A DNA stretch of 64,000 nt. Source: Nostoc sp. NMS9. Its GTDB lineage: Bacteria; Cyanobacteriota; Cyanobacteriia; Cyanobacteriales; Nostocaceae. Both the position numbers and the translations under genes were made by a program. The stretch lies in the NCBI RefSeq assembly GCF_017114995.1, contig NZ_JABXKL010000019.1, forward strand, positions 124,001 through 188,000, given 5' to 3'. The notes below the pieces were generated by a model. The model saw only the letters and a program-made list of their open reading frames with translations. It was not told where the DNA came from and ran no database searches. Positions 33,187 through 42,139 of this stretch are shown in pieces; positions within the stretch are counted from its first letter, which is position 1, and each line of letters begins with the position of its first letter.

Positions 33187-34610
33187 CAATCACTACCTTT
33201 AATTCGCCCTAAATAGCCTGTTAAGGGTGAGGAAAGTTCTATCAGTAAATCGTGAACTATTTCATCATTTAGTCGGGGGTTATGAGTAGCATTGTAATGA
33301 ACACGAATTTCTGTAACTGTAAAACTCGGATGTGTAGCTTTTGAAGTTTCGTTATCTTGTTCAGAGAGTTCTTTAACTGCCATAATAATCTGCGATCGCA
33401 ACTTAATGTCTCTCTCAGCTTTATCAATATATTCATTAATTCTATAGTCAATTTGCCCAGGTTCTAGATATTGCCGTAATTCGATTAAATTAATAGCACC
33501 TGGATATTTGGCTTTGAATTCAACTAACTTTTGTAAAGTCATAGCATTAATAATACTTACTTTCCATTTGTGCGCAGCTTTTAGTATATCTGTAGATGGA
33601 TTACCTGGGCCAATTACTAATTTTGCTGAATCAAGAAATGGATCAGCACCTAAATGCATTCCGCCTAGCTTAATTAATTCCTCAACTGTACCGCTAGGAA
33701 TAAGCCTACCCGCTTTACACTCGCAAACAATAGGGTAAGGTTTTGAACAAAATAAATCTAAGCCTCCAGCGCCACCTTTGTAAGCATTTTCAACCTTGAA
33801 TCCTAAAAACTCCAGACTTTGACGTGCGATGTTTTCAAAATCTGTACCAGCTTGGTAGTTGCTTTTTTTCTCCTCTAGCTCGATGCTGCGATCGCCCAGT
33901 TTTGCAATATCATTTATCCAAGCTAAATTTGGATCGGGTTGCGTAATTAGCTTGTCACTACTCCAACCTAAGAATACTTTGATATCGTCGTCTAATTGTT
34001 TAGCTGCTGGTTGGCTAATGGTTAGGGATGCGATCGCACTCTGCAATTCTTCTAATTCAGGATGTAGCGGGGGTTCTAGCTTTTCTAATTGGCTTTTGCG
34101 TTGGGCGAAGGTGCGATCGTTTAATACAGGTTTGGCTTCAGAAACGATCAGCGAAGAGTTTAAAGGGCGAAACTCAGGATTTGGGGATTTCAAAAAAATC
34201 TCAAGCGATTGAGGCAGTAGATAAACACGTAGGTAAGCCAGAAAAAGATGAGGTCTTTTCCCAAGAGTTAGCTGTAATGCTTCTTTTGTCCAGACTGTTA
34301 ATTGTGACAAACTATCCAAAGATTCAGGAGGGTGCAAAATGCACCCTTCACACCTAGCCCAAGCTTTAACCACAACCTTTTCACAACCTTGTTGGGCTAA
34401 AACTGTTTGAGCAATTGACAAAAAACTTGGGCGATAGTACTGCTCATAGGATTGTAAGTTAATTGATATATCGGTTGGATAAAGGGCAAACTGCCGCCCC
34501 GAATTAATAAATTTTCGAGGCATTGTGGCAATCATTCGCCCTTGTATTAACGCTTCAATCTCAGAAGCTGGTAAACATAAGGCTGTGTCAAGGACAACTG
34601 ATTCGCTCAT
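33141..34610 (-). CDS. PD-(D/E)XK nuclease-domain protein (third gene of a three-gene operon)
   Basis: A 489-residue protein. The N-terminal half (about 15-140: RMIATMPRKFINSGRQFALY, KAWARCEGCILHPPESLD, LFLAYLRVYLLPQSL) is an unidentified domain with two cysteines spaced CEGC. Residues about 250-345 form a restriction-endonuclease-like core: FEN with Glu259, GGLDLF with Asp285 and VCECKAG with Glu297 and Lys299, the expected E...D...ExK layout. A helical C-terminus follows. It starts 5 bases after the ATPase stop, so it is co-translated. DNA cleavage is inferred from the intact catalytic residues. The target is unknown. Confidence 0.75.
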   Translation of the reverse strand: MSESVVLDTALCLPASEIEALIQGRMIATMPRKFINSGRQFALYPTDISINLQSYEQYYRPSFLSIAQTVLAQQGCEKVVVKAWARCEGCILHPPESLDSLSQLTVWTKEALQLTLGKRPHLFLAYLRVYLLPQSLEIFLKSPNPEFRPLNSSLIVSEAKPVLNDRTFAQRKSQLEKLEPPLHPELEELQSAIASLTISQPAAKQLDDDIKVFLGWSSDKLITQPDPNLAWINDIAKLGDRSIELEEKKSNYQAGTDFENIARQSLEFLGFKVENAYKGGAGGLDLFCSKPYPIVCECKAGRLIPSGTVEELIKLGGMHLGADPFLDSAKLVIGPGNPSTDILKAAHKWKVSIINAMTLQKLVEFKAKYPGAINLIELRQYLEPGQIDYRINEYIDKAERDIKLRSQIIMAVKELSEQDNETSKATHPSFTVTEIRVHYNATHNPRLNDEIVHDLLIELSSPLTGYLGRIKGSDWNSDRFYFLRNLLLN

Positions 34611-34615
34611 GTTTA

Positions 34616-36604
34616 TTAATTTAACAACTCACTCAGATCCTCTGAGTCGTCTGTATTCTCTATAATGGATGGGTTAAGGAAGTCGTTTAATAATTCTTCT
34701 CCCTCAATAGTTTCGTCATCGATATGACCAGAAGGATCGCTTAAAATTTCTAAAAGTAAAGGATTTTTACGAGTAAACATCCGGCAAAATTCCATAACTT
34801 GTTCTTCGGTTAGCTGATAGCTTTCACGTTTCTGATAAACAGCATCAAAGTAAATTAGCTCTCGGATTTCCTCAGCTTTTAGATCCACGTGTTCTCCACC
34901 AAGTTCTTCTACAAGTTTTTTGAGATAACTATAAGAATCCCAATTTTTGTGAATCTTATTTGCTTTAGAGCGAACTAAACAACCTCGCGTTATATCGAAT
35001 GTTTGATATTCAATTAAACGCCACATTCCTGCTCCAACTGCTCTTCCATGTAAGTATTGGAGAACAGCAACACCGATTTTGAAACCTTTGTTTTTTTCTT
35101 TGCCAATTATTTTAAAGTTTATCCAATCCTGATTTTTTGACTTTGGCTCAACATCAGTAATATCTTCGATTGTTAATTCCTCTAGCTTTTCACCTGTAGA
35201 AGTTTCACATTCTAATGTTTGACCTTTCAAACTCTGAAAGCCAAAACGTAAAGCATCGATAATTAAAGAGTTATTTTTTTCATCTAAATAATCTCCATTA
35301 TCTACCTTGCTTTCTCTTTCTAAAGCCAAGTAAAATCTTTGCAATGGGTCTTGTGGTAATATTTCTTCCTCAACCTTAAAATTTTCAGCACACCATTTCA
35401 ACGCTTCCCTTACAGTTAGTCCGTTCTTTCCATATTTTCTTAGTTCACTTTCTTCAAATGGATAAAGTGGATGATGAGGTTTTAAGTGTTTTATTTCATA
35501 AAACTCTTTTAACCAAAGTGTGACTAAATCAACCATAGAATCGCTACCAAGAGTTTTTAAATCTATTGGTTTTCGTTGCGTATATTTTGAAACTCGATCG
35601 GGTGTACCACCAGGCATCAGATCCACCTTATTTGTCCACGTATCAGGCAACATAACTGTGAGAATAACAAGACCTCTACCAAGTACAGATGGTTCGAGAG
35701 TATCATGTAGACGCTTCACTAAATCAGCAATTACCTGTGGAGTTGTTAAGCCATCATCACTGCAATTGTTTTCTACATCTATTTCATCAAAACAGATGAC
35801 GACTGGGTTATAGTAATTCACCAAATTCAGGATTTGCTGAATATTTTTGAGGGCTTCAGATTCCCTGTCTTGACTAGCTTTACTAGGATTGGGTAATCCT
35901 AATTCCTTAGCATTAGAGGTTGCTAATTCATCACCAGATAACCATTTAATTGCAAAAGATGCTTGAGTTTCTGAAAGTGTCCACAAAATAGCCCTGACAA
36001 TATAGGGATCTGCATTTGGTTTTGTTTTGAGAACTTCTTTGGTCAGCCTATCCATCAAATTTTTGTTTCTAGCTGACCAGCTTAAAGATACTTTATCAAA
36101 TCTTTCAACTAGTACCTGGGGAAAAAGGCTTGGAAAATTAGAATCGATAGCTTTAAAGCCTTCATTTGCCATCGCCGCTGCCACTTCCTGCCATTGCATT
36201 ACGCCTTGACTACCAGTATTACTGAGACTATCTGCCAAAGTTTGTTGGAACTGGTATTTAACTAGGTTTAAATCTGTATAGTTGTTAACACCTGCATAAA
36301 TGAACAGAGCAGTTCCATTGGTTTTCAGTCTATGGCGAATGCGACTAAGGATGTGAGTTTTACCCACACCCTGTTGAGCTGTTATGGCAATTGATGTCAC
36401 TTTCTCTTGAGTCGATTGGCTAGTACGTACCAGATCAATTGCCTGAAAAACTGCATTAGAAGCGTGAGCATTTAAAGTTGGTACATCGGGGAATCCCTTC
36501 CCCCATACATCTTGTTCTTTGACTATGCCAGCGTTGATAAATGGATTATGACTTCTGATCGCAGCGTTAAGGGCTTCTGTTGGAGAGACGGCTGAACTGT
36601 CCAT
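34616..36604 (-). CDS. AAA-type P-loop ATPase (second gene of a three-gene operon)
   Basis: A 662-residue cytoplasmic ATPase. The N-terminus contains an HNPF motif. Walker A is AQQGVGKTH (residues 76-84), Walker B is VVICFDEID (268-276) and the arginine-bearing GGTPDRVSKYTQRKP (332-346) may act as sensor 2 or an arginine finger. The organisation resembles Orc/Cdc6-like or STAND-type AAA proteins. A long C-terminal region (about 400-662) has charged, helical stretches and no recognised domain. The gene lies between the winged-helix and nuclease genes with gaps of 45 and 5 bases, and probably energises or regulates the nuclease. Confidence 0.75.
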   Translation of the reverse strand: MDSSAVSPTEALNAAIRSHNPFINAGIVKEQDVWGKGFPDVPTLNAHASNAVFQAIDLVRTSQSTQEKVTSIAITAQQGVGKTHILSRIRHRLKTNGTALFIYAGVNNYTDLNLVKYQFQQTLADSLSNTGSQGVMQWQEVAAAMANEGFKAIDSNFPSLFPQVLVERFDKVSLSWSARNKNLMDRLTKEVLKTKPNADPYIVRAILWTLSETQASFAIKWLSGDELATSNAKELGLPNPSKASQDRESEALKNIQQILNLVNYYNPVVICFDEIDVENNCSDDGLTTPQVIADLVKRLHDTLEPSVLGRGLVILTVMLPDTWTNKVDLMPGGTPDRVSKYTQRKPIDLKTLGSDSMVDLVTLWLKEFYEIKHLKPHHPLYPFEESELRKYGKNGLTVREALKWCAENFKVEEEILPQDPLQRFYLALERESKVDNGDYLDEKNNSLIIDALRFGFQSLKGQTLECETSTGEKLEELTIEDITDVEPKSKNQDWINFKIIGKEKNKGFKIGVAVLQYLHGRAVGAGMWRLIEYQTFDITRGCLVRSKANKIHKNWDSYSYLKKLVEELGGEHVDLKAEEIRELIYFDAVYQKRESYQLTEEQVMEFCRMFTRKNPLLLEILSDPSGHIDDETIEGEELLNDFLNPSIIENTDDSEDLSELLN

Positions 36605-36649
36605 AGTAATTTTGTCTGAGTAAAAAGCGACATAAGGATTCGGAGAAAT

Positions 36650-37321
36650 TTAGGAATTTAAAAGCTTGGTGTAGTAACGCAACCCACCACCAGGAATTGT
36701 TATTGAATCATCACGCTTGTCTGGCGTGATATCTCGCATTTCTCCTGCCATGAGCTGCAAAACATCTTTTTCTTGCATTTCCAGCAACCACTCACTGAAC
36801 TCTGTACGACTCACCCGATCGCCAATTCCTCTTCTAATGCGATAAATTGGCACTAGATTATTAAAGTTGTACTCATAGTTCAACTTGTCGTAGACTTCCA
36901 ACGCCACAGATTTAAACTCGTCGTAAGATGCGATCGCACCTTTAACCCCATTAACTGGTACATCTGCACCAGTCACTGCAACATCTATCTGACTAATCCA
37001 CTTCACCAACGCATTCGCCGCCCAAGTACCGACAATCGTCCCTTCAAACTTAAAATCGCCACTTCTCAAACCCTCACCCAATACCTCTAAACCCTTGCCA
37101 GATGTCAGAGAATATCCCTTTTTGGAAATTGCGATCGCACCCTGCTTCTGTAATTCCTCGAATATGCCCTGATAATCTGCCACCTTCTGGCTTTTAGATA
37201 CAATTCGCTTAGTGAGTTGACCCTTCTTAACTTCTTGCTGCATTCCTCCCAAATCCCATAAAGCCAAAAGAAGACGAGTGCTAGTATTTTTTGATGTCAT
37301 ATTAAGTGTACTTTTTGACAA
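36650..37321 (-). CDS. Winged-helix-like protein (first gene of a three-gene operon)
   Basis: A 223-residue protein. The segment about 15-75 (RLLLALWDLGGMQQEVKKGQ, YQGIFEELQKQGAIAISKKG) looks like a winged-helix DNA-binding domain. The C-terminal region (about 150-223) includes NLVPIYRIRRGIGDRVSRTE and FSEWLLEMQEKDVLQLMAGE, which resembles a second winged helix. No enzyme motif is visible. It is first in the operon, 45 bases upstream of the ATPase, and is likely a DNA-recognition or regulatory subunit. The start MSKSTLNM could shift to MTSKNTST without loss. Confidence 0.6.
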   Translation of the reverse strand: MSKSTLNMTSKNTSTRLLLALWDLGGMQQEVKKGQLTKRIVSKSQKVADYQGIFEELQKQGAIAISKKGYSLTSGKGLEVLGEGLRSGDFKFEGTIVGTWAANALVKWISQIDVAVTGADVPVNGVKGAIASYDEFKSVALEVYDKLNYEYNFNNLVPIYRIRRGIGDRVSRTEFSEWLLEMQEKDVLQLMAGEMRDITPDKRDDSITIPGGGLRYYTKLLNS

Positions 37322-37638
37322 AAAGCATCATAGTAACTGTATCTTTCTAAATTATTTATGCAGAAAAAATAACCGAGAAATTGCTGAAAATTTCGGCGTT
37401 TCAGCTAAATAGACTCATCAAAAATCAACAATATATTTCCTTGGGATGAATGCAGTTTCTCTCAAAGGCGGGATGGAACGCTTGAGAAAATCGACGATCA
37501 TGACAGAGAAACGCTGTAGCTGTGCAGTTGTAAATTGAGTGGTATGTGTTTTTTCAATTCCCAGCGAAATAACAGGAATTCCAACTTTGTTTTTGCAACA
37601 GCAAGGCTTTTAGCAAATACAGGTGAGAACGAAATCCA
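37322..37638. other. Intergenic region, divergent promoters
   Basis: About 317 bases between the divergent three-gene operon and the small lipoprotein gene. No clear operator or hairpin was found. Both transcription starts must lie here. Confidence 0.5.
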
Positions 37639-38127
37639 ATGAATACAATATATAAAGAACGTAAAATAGTTTCGCGTCTATTTGCAGTGCTGCTTTCGGC
37701 ATTGCTAATGGTGCCCTTGCTGAGTAGCTGCGGAGGCGGTTCCCAAAAAGCTAATGTGCCACCACCAGTGGATGATACCGTTAGTAGAACAGTGAGCGAT
37801 CGCACAAACCAAACCGAAGTTAAGAAAGGATTGGGTACGGGGCAAAAAGTGGCACTTTTGGCGGGAGCTGCGGCACTTTACTACATGTACAACCAACATA
37901 AGAATGCTCCACAAGAAGGAGCGCAAGGTAAATACTATCTTTCCAAGAACGGGCGTGTATATTACCGTGATGCTGAACATCGCGCTCACTGGGTAACGCC
38001 ACCAGCAGAAGGAATTAGAGTACCAGAATCTGAAGCACAAAAGTATCGGGAATTCCAAGGCTATAACCGGAATGCCACAGGTCGCGATCTCACTGGTATA
38101 ACTTCATCCGCAGCTCCGGCACTCTAG
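37639..38127 (+). CDS. Small hypothetical lipoprotein
   Basis: A 162-residue protein with a signal peptide (RLFAVLLSALLMVPLLSSC); the lipobox Cys is at residue 31. The mature part has a Gly-rich linker, a hydrophobic patch KVALLAGAAALYYMYNQHK, and a domain KYYLSKNGRVYYRDAEHRAH. It ends in a polar tail. Such proteins occur in filamentous cyanobacteria but have no known role. It precedes the tandem-repeat gene by 95 bases in the same orientation. Confidence 0.65.
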   Translation: MNTIYKERKIVSRLFAVLLSALLMVPLLSSCGGGSQKANVPPPVDDTVSRTVSDRTNQTEVKKGLGTGQKVALLAGAAALYYMYNQHKNAPQEGAQGKYYLSKNGRVYYRDAEHRAHWVTPPAEGIRVPESEAQKYREFQGYNRNATGRDLTGITSSAAPAL

Positions 38128-38222
38128 ATCAGCGAAGCGTGTGTAAATAAGAAAGCGGGTTTCCCGGAGGATAACGCCGATCGCGCACGTCGGAAACACG
38201 AACTTAAATCAGGAGACAGATT

Positions 38223-38555
38223 ATGGTAGATGAATTTTTCCGAAAGGCGAAGGAGTTGCTTTTGGGGTCAAACAGGGATCAAGCCGATCAAGATGCCGAA
38301 TTCCGCGATCGCAATGTACGTCCAGCCAGCGAAGATCCCTACGGTGATCCCGCAGATCCGGCATCTTACGGCGATGTTCGCCCAGCTAGTGAAGACCCCT
38401 ACGGCGACCCCGCAGATATCGCGTCTTACGGCAATGTTCGCCCAGCTAGCGAAGACCCTTACGGCGACCCCGCAGACACAGGGGAGTTTGGTGATGTCCG
38501 CCCAGCCAGCGAAGATCCCTACGGCGACCCCGCAGATCAGGATTCCCGCCGTTAA
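38223..38555 (+). CDS. Acidic protein with four perfect 20-residue tandem repeats
   Basis: A 110-residue acidic protein. After an amphipathic N-terminus (MVDEFFRKAKELLLGS) the rest is four tandem 20-residue repeats from residue 31, each with VRPASEDPYGDPAD followed by a short variable (x)ASYG(D/N) segment. The fold is probably extended or disordered, with no signal peptide or enzyme motif. Such repeats can expand or contract by slippage, and the DNA repeat is 60 bases. The function is unknown. It is followed by two stem-loops that may terminate the transcript. Confidence 0.75.
   Translation: MVDEFFRKAKELLLGSNRDQADQDAEFRDRNVRPASEDPYGDPADPASYGDVRPASEDPYGDPADIASYGNVRPASEDPYGDPADTGEFGDVRPASEDPYGDPADQDSRR
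38313..38552 (+). repeat. Four 60-base minisatellite units in the acidic repeat gene
   Basis: The coding repeats differ mainly at third positions and the PASY/IASY/TGEF insert, which indicates recent tandem duplication or conversion. Confidence 0.8.
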
Positions 38556-38558
38556 CGC

Positions 38559-38584
38559 AAAACCAATCTGGTGATATTGGTTTT
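38559..38584. terminator. Stem-loop after the repeat protein gene
   Basis: AAAACCAAT (38559-38567) pairs with ATTGGTTTT (38576-38584) around an 8-base loop, starting 4 bases after the stop. Confidence 0.7.
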
Positions 38585-38614
38585 CATAGTGTGATGAATT
38601 TTGGAATAACAAAT

Positions 38615-38650
38615 AAGCAGTGGGATTTGAACCTACTGCTTTTTATTTTG
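38615..38650. terminator. Second stem-loop with T-rich tail
   Basis: AAGCAGT (38615-38621) pairs with ACTGCTT (38635-38641), followed by TTTATTTT. It may be the main terminator. The loop sequence happens to resemble a tRNA T-loop (see rejected items). Confidence 0.6.
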
Positions 38651-39021
38651 GCTGCTATTTATACGGATTACGAATTATTTTGTTGCCCAAAATTTCCTGC
38701 GGTTGCTGAATATTTTGATGCACAGATCGAGCCGAAGTTAAACTAAGATGCGATTTTTCTAAGCAAGAATTCAGGAGGCAGGATAGCGCAGCGTTAGCGA
38801 GTCCGCGAGCGTCGGCAGGAGGTTTTATTAAGCAGGAGATTCAGACCCTTGCATATAAGCAGCCCCAAATTTTTTTGTTTTGTGGGGGTGTTAAACCCAA
38901 GACCCATCGGCCGCAGGAAACAGAACGGAGCCAGGAGCCACCCTTTGCCTTCGGGGCAGTTTTCCTCCTGCCTCCTGCCTCCTTGATAAATTCTGACTTT
39001 TGACTTCTGAATTCTTTTTAC

Positions 39022-39237
39022 TTATTTAAACTCTTCGAGTTGATCCACACGTAACCAAATATTAGGTGTTGGCACTTTCCCAAACTTAATCAGGGCGTAA
39101 TCACCTTTGATATCGACAATTTCGCCTTTGGTTTCAAACAAATAAGAAGGAAAGCGAGGATCACTGGCTTTAGCCTCCAGACTGTTTTCTAGTTTCTCGC
39201 GCACAGCGCGAACCATATCTCCTTTTTTGACTGCCAT
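39022..39237 (-). CDS. ndhO: NAD(P)H-quinone oxidoreductase subunit O
   Basis: A 71-residue NdhO, a small peripheral subunit of the cyanobacterial photosynthetic NDH-1 complex at the thylakoid membrane. The conserved body is [40 protein letters not shown] and [16 protein letters not shown]. The frame extends upstream, but the start at 39237 (MAVKKGD) matches the family length, and GAGAGGAACTC directly before the ATG is a good ribosome-binding site. It lies close to mutM and psaE on the same strand. Confidence 0.92.
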   Translation of the reverse strand: MAVKKGDMVRAVREKLENSLEAKASDPRFPSYLFETKGEIVDIKGDYALIKFGKVPTPNIWLRVDQLEEFK

Positions 39238-39323
39238 GAGTTCCTCTCTCAAATTTGTAACGTCTTTCACCTGCATTTTAAAAGAGTTCCGAGTTAGAAC
39301 TCCTAACTTTTGTAAAGACGCAA

Positions 39324-40196
39324 TTAATCGCGTCTCCTGACTCCCCGTAACGTTTGACACTCGGAGCAAAAATGACTAGATCGCCCAGCTAACCTGATCC
39401 GTTGAATTGATGTACCACAAACTCGACAGGGTTCTCCAGCGCGGTTATAAACCCAGGCTACACCACCATAGTTGCCGTTAGTACCTTTAACGCTTAAGAA
39501 ATTACTAAATGTCGTACCACCAGCCTCAATGCTGGTTTCTAACACTTGAATGATGGCTGTTCGCAAACGTTCAATTTGCTTTAGCTGCAAATCTATACAC
39601 AAGGTTTCAGGTAAAATGCCACTCTTAAACAATGCTTCATCAGCATAGATGTTACCTAATCCCGCCACCACCGATTGATCTAGTAGCGCAGTTTTAATCG
39701 GACGGCGGCGGTTTTGGAGTTTGCTTGCTAGATATTCAACATTAAATTCTGGTGAAAATGGATCTGCTGCCAGTTTTGCCAAACCAGTCATAATACTTTC
39801 TACAGCAACACCAGGCGGAACCCACCATATTTTACCGAAGGTTCGCTGGTCAACAAAACGCAATTCCTGCTGATCCCCAAAGAATAATCTAACTCGCGTG
39901 TGCTTATGTAATGGTTCATCTCGATGCAGCCATAGGAGTTGACCGGTCATTCGCAGATGAACTCCTAGCCAACTGTTTGATGGAGGGGAAGATGAGGAGA
40001 GTTCAGCGAGGAGATATTTACCGCGACGATGCCAAGTAGCGATCGCATTTTTTTCAATTCCATCAACAAACTCACCAACAGAAAACGGGTAGGCGATGGT
40101 GCGATCGAGCAACACATCTCCACCCGTGATTTCTTGGTTGAGGGTCAATTGATTTAGACCCCTTCGGACTGTTTCAACTTCAGGCAGTTCAGGCAT
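39324..40196 (-). CDS. mutM: Formamidopyrimidine-DNA glycosylase (MutM/Fpg)
   Basis: A 290-residue Fpg that excises 8-oxoguanine and other oxidised purines. The catalytic N-terminal Pro2 with Glu3 is in [14 protein letters not shown], the H2TH region includes [20 protein letters not shown] (about 165-184), and the C-terminal zinc finger has [11 protein letters not shown] and HFCSECQ. It is complete and of typical length. The mutM-psaE order on one strand fits other cyanobacteria in my memory; gene-pair function is not obvious beyond protection against photosynthetic oxidative damage. Confidence 0.95.
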   Translation of the reverse strand: MPELPEVETVRRGLNQLTLNQEITGGDVLLDRTIAYPFSVGEFVDGIEKNAIATWHRRGKYLLAELSSSSPPSNSWLGVHLRMTGQLLWLHRDEPLHKHTRVRLFFGDQQELRFVDQRTFGKIWWVPPGVAVESIMTGLAKLAADPFSPEFNVEYLASKLQNRRRPIKTALLDQSVVAGLGNIYADEALFKSGILPETLCIDLQLKQIERLRTAIIQVLETSIEAGGTTFSNFLSVKGTNGNYGGVAWVYNRAGEPCRVCGTSIQRIRLAGRSSHFCSECQTLRGVRRRD

Positions 40197-40448
40197 TCAA
40201 GCTGAGTTAAGCAAGCAATTGTGATTTATTTGAGGGATCGAGGAAGAAGAGATGGGGTAGTAACTTACATAGCCCTATATGGCTCGTATTACTACCCAAA
40301 AGAAACCGTAAATACCCGCAGGGCGGCTCTCGTAGATTAGGGTAGGCTAGGACAAAGAATGAATAAACTGAAATTTTCAGACTTCATACTTCAGACTTTA
40401 AAACTACCCTTCATCATCGCATCAAACAACCCCCTTGTAGCTTTGCTG

Positions 40449-40664
40449 CTATTTTTTCGGTGCTTTAGCCTTTGGTGCTTCAACCTCGACTAATTCATCC
40501 TGGGCAAAGTTGTTGGTATTGATACCAGAGTAATTGACCTTTTCAAAGCGGACAATTACAGGGTATTTGATGCCACTTTGGTCGATGGAAGCTACAGTTC
40601 CTAGATCCTGAAACCAGTAGGATTCAGGGCGGAGAATACGTACTTTAGAACCACGTTGAACCAT
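40449..40664 (-). CDS. psaE: Photosystem I reaction center subunit IV PsaE
   Basis: A 71-residue PsaE, the stromal/cytoplasmic-side photosystem I subunit that helps dock ferredoxin and supports cyclic electron flow. The SH3-like body is seen in [40 protein letters not shown] and [20 protein letters not shown], with a Lys/Pro-rich tail. The length and ATG start are canonical. There is an AT-rich upstream gap with heptanucleotide repeats. Confidence 0.96.
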   Translation of the reverse strand: MVQRGSKVRILRPESYWFQDLGTVASIDQSGIKYPVIVRFEKVNYSGINTNNFAQDELVEVEAPKAKAPKK

Positions 40665-40982
40665 GATTATTTTCCCTTTTAGTTATCAATCGCCAATCTA
40701 GAGGGCTAATTGATTTCACTCTACAACCTCACGGTCGCAGCAAGAGTCTTTGTTAAGTTATTTGTCTGAATTGGGCATTGGGCATTGGGCATTGAAAAGA
40801 GGCAGAGAGGCAGGAGGCAGAAGGCAGAAGGCAGAAGTTCTTGAATTTTGAATTTTGAATTGATTTCTCCCTCATCTTTCCACTCCCTTAACACATCCCA
40901 AATTTAAAACTGTATTAGACCCTACTTGACAAGGCACACGTTATAGCGTACCTTCGTTCGCAAACAGTTATTTTGTAGAAGC
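40665..40982. other. Intergenic region upstream of psaE with heptanucleotide repeats
   Basis: About 318 bases containing the psaE promoter and a tandem TTGGGCA-type repeat (about 40771-40794). A TTTTGAATTTTGAA run also occurs. No gene is visible. Confidence 0.5.
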
Positions 40983-41567
40983 TTATGTTTTAGTTAAGAC
41001 AAACACACTTCCCTCATTACCTCTGCCGATCCGCAGGTCGTTATCTATATAAGTGATATCTAACCAGCCTTGCTGTTTGTCACTATTTATGGCAACATCA
41101 ATTCCGGGAAATTTTCTACCTGCTTCAATTTGTTGGATAAAAGTTACCGGAGAATTGTATTCTATTAAACGTTGTAAGCCGATAATAGAACGTTCAAATT
41201 TCACTTGGACACGCCGACCGGAAACTGGCTCAAATTTAGCAGCAATGCTGACTAATCCTTCTAAATAAGGTAAGCCATAAATCTCAGCTATGTTGTAAAC
41301 ACTGGTAGTCTCTACCCGGATACACTGATAGATTTGACCCAGTTTGCATAAAGGTAGACGATCTAAATTTAAAAGAGCCTTGCTAGTGGTGTATAGTAAT
41401 CGCCAATTGCCATCTAGCAAATTACTAGCTTCCACCGGACGGGGTGTAGGATTAAAGTCTTCTAAATTGGCGATCGCTGCTAAGATAGCCTGTTTCTGTT
41501 CTTCAGTCGCCAATAGACCGCGATTAGTAAGTGTGATCGCATCCATAAGAGCCGCTTTTGCCATCAT
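40983..41567 (-). CDS. PAP/fibrillin family protein
   Basis: A 194-residue protein of the plastid lipid-associated (fibrillin) family, lipocalin-like proteins at thylakoid or plastoglobule-like lipid surfaces. Motifs include LLDGNWRLLYTTSKALLNLD (about 49-68), GQIYQCIRVETTSVYNIAEI (about 77-96) and GWLDITYIDNDLRIGRGNEG (about 166-185). The length is normal for single-domain fibrillins. A role in lipid binding or photoprotection is inferred from plant homologues; the ligand is unknown. The start may be the second Met (MAKAALMDA). Confidence 0.87.
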   Translation of the reverse strand: MMAKAALMDAITLTNRGLLATEEQKQAILAAIANLEDFNPTPRPVEASNLLDGNWRLLYTTSKALLNLDRLPLCKLGQIYQCIRVETTSVYNIAEIYGLPYLEGLVSIAAKFEPVSGRRVQVKFERSIIGLQRLIEYNSPVTFIQQIEAGRKFPGIDVAINSDKQQGWLDITYIDNDLRIGRGNEGSVFVLTKT

Positions 41568-41811
41568 CGCCTGTCACCTCAAAAATCACTCACTTTCCAT
41601 CAGCATAAACAAGATATTCATGACATATATGTAGAGCCATAAAAATTACTAAGAATCGCTTGACTTAAGCCTTATGCTTATTAAATAAAAAAATTTCTAT
41701 CTGAATGCGGATTTATCAACTAAAGGGTTGAAAAGATAACTAAATTAATCCGTGTCAAGTGATAGACTCTAAATGTCAACTTACGTAAACCTTTTCTTGT
41801 CCTGACTCGAT

Positions 41812-42060
41812 ATGTTGAACTCTCCATTACGTGAAGCAGCTCGTAACCAACGAGCCGATGTCATCCCCCTAAAGCCAGAGTCCTCTTTGTTGGACTGGTT
41901 ACAAAACAACGGTCGCATCATCGCGCGTGACGTTCACGAACCGGATTTTCAAGCTGACGAAGAAGGAATAGACTCCCTAATGGGTGTAGACGATGGAATT
42001 GGCTACGACCTCGATGATGATGATGATGATGATGATGATATAGGAATCGCTGAGAATTAG
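41812..42060 (+). CDS. DUF3134 domain-containing protein
   Basis: An 82-residue small protein with the cyanobacterial DUF3134 features: an N-terminal segment LREAARNQRADVIPLKPESS, then SLLDWLQNNGRIIARD, and an acidic C-terminus ending in nine consecutive aspartates followed by IGIAEN. The D-run is coded by a GAT repeat, which may slip. It has no signal peptide. The function is unknown. It sits 80 bases upstream of mraY and could be cotranscribed with it. Confidence 0.8.
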   Translation: MLNSPLREAARNQRADVIPLKPESSLLDWLQNNGRIIARDVHEPDFQADEEGIDSLMGVDDGIGYDLDDDDDDDDDIGIAEN

Positions 42061-42139
42061 CCTTTTCAGGCTAGGGACTTGGTAGTATCCCTAGTTACTG
42101 GTATTCAATTTTATAAGTGTGGAGTGAAGGGAAACTTCT

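Noticed and set aside
38611..38645. GTGGGATTTGAACC in the loop of a hairpin looks like the reverse complement of a tRNA T-arm (GGTTCAAATCCCAC)
   Set aside because: No matching anticodon or acceptor arm is visible on either strand, so it is more likely a terminator loop with chance similarity.
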